From the NCBI GenBank assembly GCA_028015205.1, contig CM051518.1:31896001-31960000 (forward strand): a stretch of DNA of 64,000 nucleotides, read 5' to 3'. Below, in pieces: positions 59,501 through 64,000 of this stretch. The DNA comes from Mytilisepta virgata (Eukaryota > Mollusca > Bivalvia > Mytilida > Mytilidae). Both the position numbers and the translations under genes were made by a program. How positions within the stretch are numbered: the stretch's first letter is position 1; every line of letters begins with the position of its first letter. Under the pieces are notes generated by a model. That model was not told the origin of the DNA. It made no database searches and worked only from the letters and a program-made list of their open reading frames with translations.

Positions 59501-62500
59501 ATTATAATTACACAAGCCCCAGGTAGTCTGAGGTCAATTTCAATTAGTCACAGAGGATGGTACTCATATTGGTTTGACCCATGTTATTTCAATTCCTCTG
59601 AGAAGGGTAGTATGTATAGTATTAATTCCTCCTGATCTGTTTTGTTGACAAACAAAATGGCAGTCGGCAAAGTTTATCAGTATTTACTTTCAGTGTTTCT
59701 TATTTTATTGGGATAATATTCATTGGCAGTAAGTAAAATACAACTTCATTACATATAAACATGAAGATTTTATTCAAAACATAAAACAAGAACATGCAAC
59801 AATAATGAAAACATACAAAAATCGATCTCAAAATGTCAAATATATACAAACTGTGATACCGGCGCTCTGTTTGCATCCTGAAAAAAGTCTTAAATATGTT
59901 ATACTGATCTATAATACACACCCCCATCTACAAATTATCAATTAAAGGCATAAATGTGCATATAATACACAGCATTTTATGGTAATAAGTTTTGATTGGA
60001 TGCTATGAATTTTGTCTTGATGAAACTCGTGTTTCTGAGACAAGCATAACTTTATTATTGGTCATTTCTATATAGTGATAATAATTATTTTTTACAACCA
60101 TGTAACAAAAGAATGGTTTAGATAATTAATGGTAATAATTTGTTTTGCAGGATCCGTGATACAAGGGATGTAAATCGGTTGTCAGATAAACTGCTGCTAT
60201 ATATCTTCTCATTTTTAACACCACATGAGATTTTCAAAGCTTCTCAGGTTTGTTAATTAAGGAGCTATTCTTAGTACATGTATTTAGCAATGTATGGGTA
60301 CTCTAGATTTCTTTAATGGATTAAAAAATGATAAGTATTTGAACTCGTTAAAATGTTTAGTTGATTCTAGACATAAAAATTTTCCTCTGAATTTTAAGTG
60401 TGTGAAGCAAGGATAGAGTTTGTAAGAAGATGTTATACCCCACTCACAGGTTGATTTAGATTAATTTAAAGAATGGAACTGTAATAATATTTAATGTTTC
60501 ATCACTCACTGATGACAGTGTAGTTGTTTTTTATTGACACTGATTGATAAAAGTAATATTATACTGATTAATCTTTTTCTCCAATTTATCTAAGTATACA
60601 TCCCTTGTCTATATAATCTTAAATGGACTGAAGCTCCTGACTAATATTAAATTTTTTGGAAATCCCTTTCTTTGTTTTTGTTCTAATTTCATTGAAAACA
60701 TTCGCCTGGTGGCCAAATTTGGACCTCTTCCTTGACAAATGAATAACTACAAAGAAAAAAGATGCAAAAGACTATTTAAAAAAGTATTTCCAGACAATAT
60801 AGAAATTTTCCTTTGTTTTTTTTTGGCATTCTTTTCCATTGGTTGTCCATTTATGCAGATATTCTCAAAACCTCTTGTAAGTTGAACTTTTTAACTGTTG
60901 ATCTGTATTTTCAATTATTTCTTAATTCTTTATAAATTTTGTATTTTCCTTTTTGTCTAATGTCAGTTATTAGTAGTTTGTTTGTTTAGTTGGGGTTTTA
61001 CGTCATTTTCAGCACATTTGGCTATTTCACGGCGACCAGTTTTTATTGGCGGAGAAGCCGGAGTACCTGGAGAGAACCACTGACCTTCGGTAGGAAAATT
61101 GGCAGTCCTTGTCAATTTTAGATCGGAGTTGAACACACCCTGCCACAGGTGAAATTCGAACACACAACCTCAGTGTTGACAGGCATTAGTGGTCATTACA
61201 AACTACATAGACCACTCAGCCACCGAGGCCCCTGTAATTAGTAGTAACAAAGTGTGAAATGAAGTAAGATGGAGATGGTTCTTACTTCTAGCAATTTTTA
61301 AACATCCAGGGGCTTGGGGGTGTAGGTAGGCTTATATTATATTTTTTCATCCAGGGGCTGGTGGGTGTAGCTAGGCTTATATTATATTTTGGGGTGATTT
61401 TTTTTCCAAATTTGCTATTTTTTAAGAGGGGGTTAAAAAAATTTGAAGTATTTTTCAGGGTGATTTAAAATTTCAGAGGCTTTTTGAGGGGCAAAAAATC
61501 ATGTGGATTTGCATGGGGTCAAAAATTTTTTTTTAGAAGTATTGCTTTTATATCTACATAAATGATACGTATGATTTATAGGTATAATATAAGAAATAGT
61601 CTATAACACTTCAGACCAAATAACAAAAGACTGGCAGGTCACTCCAAAAACATTTTGGTCCATATACAATACTTGCTTTCAGTGTCATGAATTATTTCTT
61701 AGATAGATATTGTCTGTATTCACGTTTTATTAAGCCCTGCCTGTAAGACAGGCAGGGCATATAGTTCTTCGGTCTGTGCGTCTGACCTTCTGTCCATCCA
61801 TACGAATTTAAGTTTCAGGTTTAAGGTAGTTCTTCATGAAGGAATTATGGTATCAACCTGAAACTTTGTACATGGATAGCTTGTGATATGAACAGCAGCA
61901 TTTTGATGAGAAACGGATGCTGTGACCTTGAGGTCATGGGTCATTGACTTTGAATTTCTTTATAGAATTTCAATATTAGAATTCAGGTTAAGGTTCAGGT
62001 TCAAGGTAGTTTTTCATGAAGTACTGAGAGATAGCATCTACCCAATCTTTAGGGACTTCCAAGTCAACAATATACAAATGTAATTCTATTTACTAAATAC
62101 TTACATAATTGGCGGGACATGTTGTATCCATTGGACACATATATACTTGCTTCAATTGTAGTCATTTTATATCAACAAGATAACATAAATGAGAAAATTT
62201 TAATTGCATCTGTATTTACTGAAATCAATCTGTTTTTTGTCTAGGTATGCAGAAGATGGAGATACTTATGTGATACAGATGACCTGTGGATGGTAAAATG
62301 TCATGAACTTGGTATGTTTGATTTGTTCACCTTTAATACTCACTTTTCAGTATTGGAGATAAACCATCAAGTTCACTAGTGAAACAATATAGCAAGAAAT
62401 ATTAATTGTATTTAACTCCATTTGTTCAACATAAATAACATTTAATTTATTGCCTTAGAATGTTGACCGATTTGCATTCAAGTTGTTAAACTGCAATGAC

Positions 62501-64000
62501 AAATTGTTGAAAATTGTTGTGAAAGGGCAAAAGAAGTCCTTTACACACAGTAAAATTTAAAATTAGATAGAAGCCTTAAAACACAGTATATATGTAAATA
62601 CAAATTTTACGATTAACATGTATCTACAAATATAACGATTCTCTCTTTTGCAAAGCAGTATCAAGGCACTATGCATATTTTTATTTAACTATTTTTCAAA
62701 TTGACCTTAACAATTTTTTAATGACATGCAAAAAGTTTTATTTTTTATCAAAATAAAATATGTCACCTCTTATACTATATCAAAATAGATACATACAGTA
62801 TGTTTATTTTTAAGGTATAAAGGAAGGAATAGACAATATGGATGACATTGTTCTGAAATCTAACAAATATAAAATGGGTATTGATTGGAAACTGGCTTAC
62901 ATGGAACTACAAAGGATAACACATATGATGAAATGGGATGCTAAACAAAGAGGTAACTATATCATTATTTATCTGCTAAATGGCTTTTTTTATTCTATTA
63001 TCATGCCTGCGTGTTTCATTTAAAAAGTTCTCAAAACCTCTTGTAAGTTTAACTTTTTTAAATGTTGATCTGTATTTTCAATTATTTCTTGATTCTTTAT
63101 AAATTTGGTATTTTCCCTTCTGTCTAAGGTCAGTAATCAGTAGTAACACAGTGTGAAAAGAAGTTAGATGGAGATGGTTCTGACATCTAGCAGTTTTAAA
63201 TATCAAAACATGGATTGATGTTTCTATATATTGGAAATTTTTTAATAGCTTAGGTTGGAAATGAACCTTTGGGACAGGATATACAATTTTGAGTCTAAGA
63301 CAATTCAATTTGCAATTATTTTCTGTCAAATATTTGATGAAATGCATATTTTGTAATATGTTATTACTAAAAAGTACAAAATGATACACTTAATATTTTC
63401 TTAATAATTCCAGTTTTTGTCTCGCCTGTGATGAGTGTTGCAAAAGCGAGATATAGGTATTACTTTTCAGCGGCATAAACTTTTGTTAACCTTTTTAAAG
63501 CCTTAATTACTTTGCATACATGTACATAATACCTACACATCAGATCTTTCGTCCATAGATGCATTATGATATGAACTTTGCAGCAGTATACTTGTGTTAT
63601 GACTTCGACCTTGTTTTTATGGTTCATTGACTTCATAAACATTAGTAAAATCTGCATCCAAGTTTTGTGATTAATCAGCAGCTAATACCTAGACCCATCA
63701 TAGTTGGTCTTCAGATAGTTCTTGCTGGGTACATGGCAGTCTGACACATATCTTTAGGCCTTGACCTCTATTTCATACTTGAGTGACTTGCTTCACATTT
63801 CATAATTAAGTCCATTTCTCAGGAACTGTAATACCTAGACTCACCATATTTGGTCTATAGATAGTTGTTGTGTCCATGCCAGTCTGACTCTTTTCATCTG
63901 ACCTTGAACTGACTGCATGCTTAGATTACTTGCATTACATGTTTGCTATTAAGTCCATTTCTCAGCATTTGAAGTACAAATCCCTTCCATATTTGGTCTA
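53308..64000 (+). CDS. F-box protein, FBXO16/FBXW-like, 3' end outside window
   Basis: Joining exons 53308-53552, 54308-55209, 56232-56428, 57628-57734, 60151-60247, 62245-62311 and 62815-62952 (all GT-AG and in phase) gives 584 codons without a stop. Residues 63-98 (WFEAW...LLCGIADRCSIAQLD) resemble the KWFDKW...LLERCSLSQ segment before the F-box of FBXO16. Residues 273-300 form degenerate NxNxSLIRD repeats in a Ser/Thr-rich linker. A second WQSQWEG...LLKEVL segment follows at 449-484. The F-box is at about 491-535 (LLLYIFSFLTPHEIFKAS, VCRRWRYL, DDLWMVKC), followed by WKLAYMELQRI as in F-box/WD proteins. F-box proteins bind SKP1 and bring substrates to SCF ubiquitin ligases. WD repeats might follow beyond the window. 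An in-frame TAA at 53296 supports the ATG. Confidence 0.88.
53553..54307 (+). other. F-box gene intron 1
   Basis: 755 bases, AT-rich, no repeat or gene recognised. Confidence 0.6.
54308..55209 (+). CDS. F-box gene coding exon 2 (902 nt)
   Basis: Acceptor CATGTAG, donor GTAAAT, residues 82-383. The largest exon; it encodes the conserved CSIAQLD start and HRDYAAAYKHRYPSTPFK, then a long low-complexity Ser/Thr/Glu-rich linker. Reading on past the donor hits a stop at 55260, so retention would truncate the protein before the F-box. Confidence 0.88.
55210..56231 (+). other. F-box gene intron 2
   Basis: 1022 bases. No repeat family recognised. Confidence 0.6.
56232..56428 (+). CDS. F-box gene coding exon 3
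   Basis: Acceptor TGAATTAG, donor GTAAGT, residues 383-448. Basic segment (RQIRFGEVQKPKGL, KWWTGAPLKGK). Confidence 0.85.
56740..57240. repeat. Probable retroelement-derived sequence in intron 3
   Basis: Phrases such as 'AATGGAGCAGAACATGC', 'TTACCCTTCCAGAGCACC' and 'CTCCTGGTTTTTAATGGG' have the feel of a conserved 3' segment of a dispersed bivalve retroelement. Ends are unclear, and recognition is by memory only. Confidence 0.35.
57628..57734 (+). CDS. F-box gene coding exon 4
   Basis: Acceptor TTTCATATAG, donor GTATAG, residues 449-484. WQSQWEGYEKINLLKEVL, the second copy of the pre-F-box motif. Confidence 0.85.
57735..59059 (+). other. F-box gene intron 4, left part
   Basis: AT-rich with no recognised element; the inverted-repeat transposon starts at 59060. 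Confidence 0.45.
59060..59984. mobile_element. Non-autonomous inverted-repeat DNA transposon, pogo/Tc1-like ends
   Basis: The ends at 59060-59088 and 59956-59984 are inverted copies with 26 of 29 matches, all three differences being transitions (core CGCTGTGTATTATACGCAC). Both ends are bounded by TA, so TA plus CCGTAAAACG.../...TTTTATGG fits a Tc1/mariner/pogo-type TA target duplication. The 925-bp interior has no transposase. It is in F-box gene intron 4. Confidence 0.75.
60151..60247 (+). CDS. F-box gene coding exon 5, first half of the F-box
   Basis: Acceptor TGTTTTGCAG, donor GTTTGT, residues 484-516 with RLSDKLLLYIFSFLTPHEIF. Confidence 0.9.
60862..61306. repeat. Intronic duplicate, SINE-containing copy
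   Basis: TTCTCAAAACCTCTTGTAAG... to GAGATGGTTCT...TCTAGCA matches 63028-63206 at roughly 87-90 percent by eye, once the 61-kb SINE is removed. Confidence 0.85.
60977..61234 (-). mobile_element. tRNA-derived SINE, full length, with target-site duplication
   Basis: On the minus strand it starts GGGGCCTCGGTGGCTGAGTG (tRNA A-box TGGCTGAGTGGTC at 61222-61210). It has a B-box-like GTGTTCGAATTTC near 61160-61150, a conserved core (CTCCGGCTTCTCCGCCAATA, AAACTGGTCGCC) and ends in a CAAACAAACAAA tail. The flanks TTATTAGTAG (60967-60976) and TAATTAGTAG (61235-61244) are the target duplication. Such SINEs depend on LINE machinery. Confidence 0.88.
61727..62155 (+). mobile_element. Family C element, opposite orientation
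   Basis: Starts AAGCCCTGCCTGTAAGACAG...GGCAGGGCATATAG. Ends GGCGGGACATG, then the degenerate palindrome ATCCATTGGACAC and ATATATACTTG. It is the reverse complement of 3236-4205, with about half the internal repeat missing. Located in F-box gene intron 5. Confidence 0.8.
62245..62311 (+). CDS. F-box gene coding exon 6, second half of the F-box
   Basis: Acceptor TTTGTCTAG, donor GTATGT, residues 517-539 with VCRRWRYLCDTDDLWMVKC. Confidence 0.9.
62815..62952 (+). CDS. F-box gene coding exon 7
   Basis: Acceptor TATTTTTAAG, donor GTAACT, residues 539-584 with DWKLAYMELQRI, like the WK-AYI segment after the F-box in FBXW proteins. Ends one base into the next codon, so more exons follow outside the window. 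Confidence 0.87.
63028..63206. repeat. Intronic duplicate, SINE-free copy
   Basis: Counterpart of 60862-61306. It reads straight through the SINE insertion point as GTCAGTAATCAGTAGTAAC. Confidence 0.85.
63420..64000 (+). repeat. Start of a hairpin-led tandem element, runs off the window
   Basis: Left end GTCTCGCCTGTGATG...GCGAGATATAG pairs CTCGC with GCGAG. It then has units with 'CCATATTTGGTCTATAGATAG', 'CCTTGACCT' and 'AAGTCCATTTCTCAG', the reverse complement of the array at 25611-26515. The far end lies outside. Confidence 0.6.

Noticed and set aside
60963..61163. 66-codon minus-strand frame
   Set aside because: It lies entirely within the tRNA-derived SINE and is not a protein gene.
61150..61234. 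tRNA gene
   Set aside because: A- and B-box-like elements are present but the cloverleaf is not; it is the tRNA-derived head of the SINE.

Overview
This is eukaryotic, AT-rich, intron- and repeat-dense DNA. Two real multi-exon genes, the repeat families (hairpin-ended non-autonomous elements with about 150-330 bp internal tandem units, plus a tRNA-derived SINE of the kind common in molluscs) and the base composition fit a bivalve mollusc, probably a mussel-like species. The species is inferred, not shown.

Layout. From 1 to 22 kb I find no secure gene: unique AT-rich sequence alternates with mobile-element arrays. At 22.06-23.11 kb there is a possible small minus-strand gene encoding a charged coiled-coil protein. 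From 28.67 to 51.95 kb, minus strand, lies a complete seven-exon gene for a CDKN3/KAP-type dual-specificity phosphatase (226 codons). Its large introns are filled with transposable elements. About 1.36 kb away, head to head, a plus-strand F-box protein gene starts at 53.31 kb. Seven coding exons (584 codons) are visible and it runs out of the window. The shared intergenic space carries an E2F-like site close to the phosphatase start codon.

The most interesting content is the repeat landscape. At least four sequence-unrelated families share one architecture. In minus-strand reading they have a short terminal repeat at the 5' end, its inverted copy just inside the 3' end, a hairpin, a CTAG/CTTG end and then T residues. 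Most also have an internal tandem core. The hairpin stems covary between copies. One such element (29.2-30.8 kb) keeps, just upstream of its hairpin end, the C-terminal part of an endonuclease/exonuclease/phosphatase domain on the matching strand. That combination is what Helentron-type rolling-circle transposons and their non-autonomous derivatives (HINEs) look like. Precise nesting events, a 166-bp tandem array with three-unit higher-order structure, a SINE with an internal empty-site paralogue, a TA-flanked inverted-repeat transposon and a degenerate retrotransposon are also visible.

Functional picture: the two genes sit back to back, one for a CDK-directed phosphatase and one for a likely SCF-ubiquitin-ligase substrate adaptor. 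A shared promoter is plausible but unproven. All exon calls come from reading frames, splice signals and family resemblance judged by eye; no database search was run.
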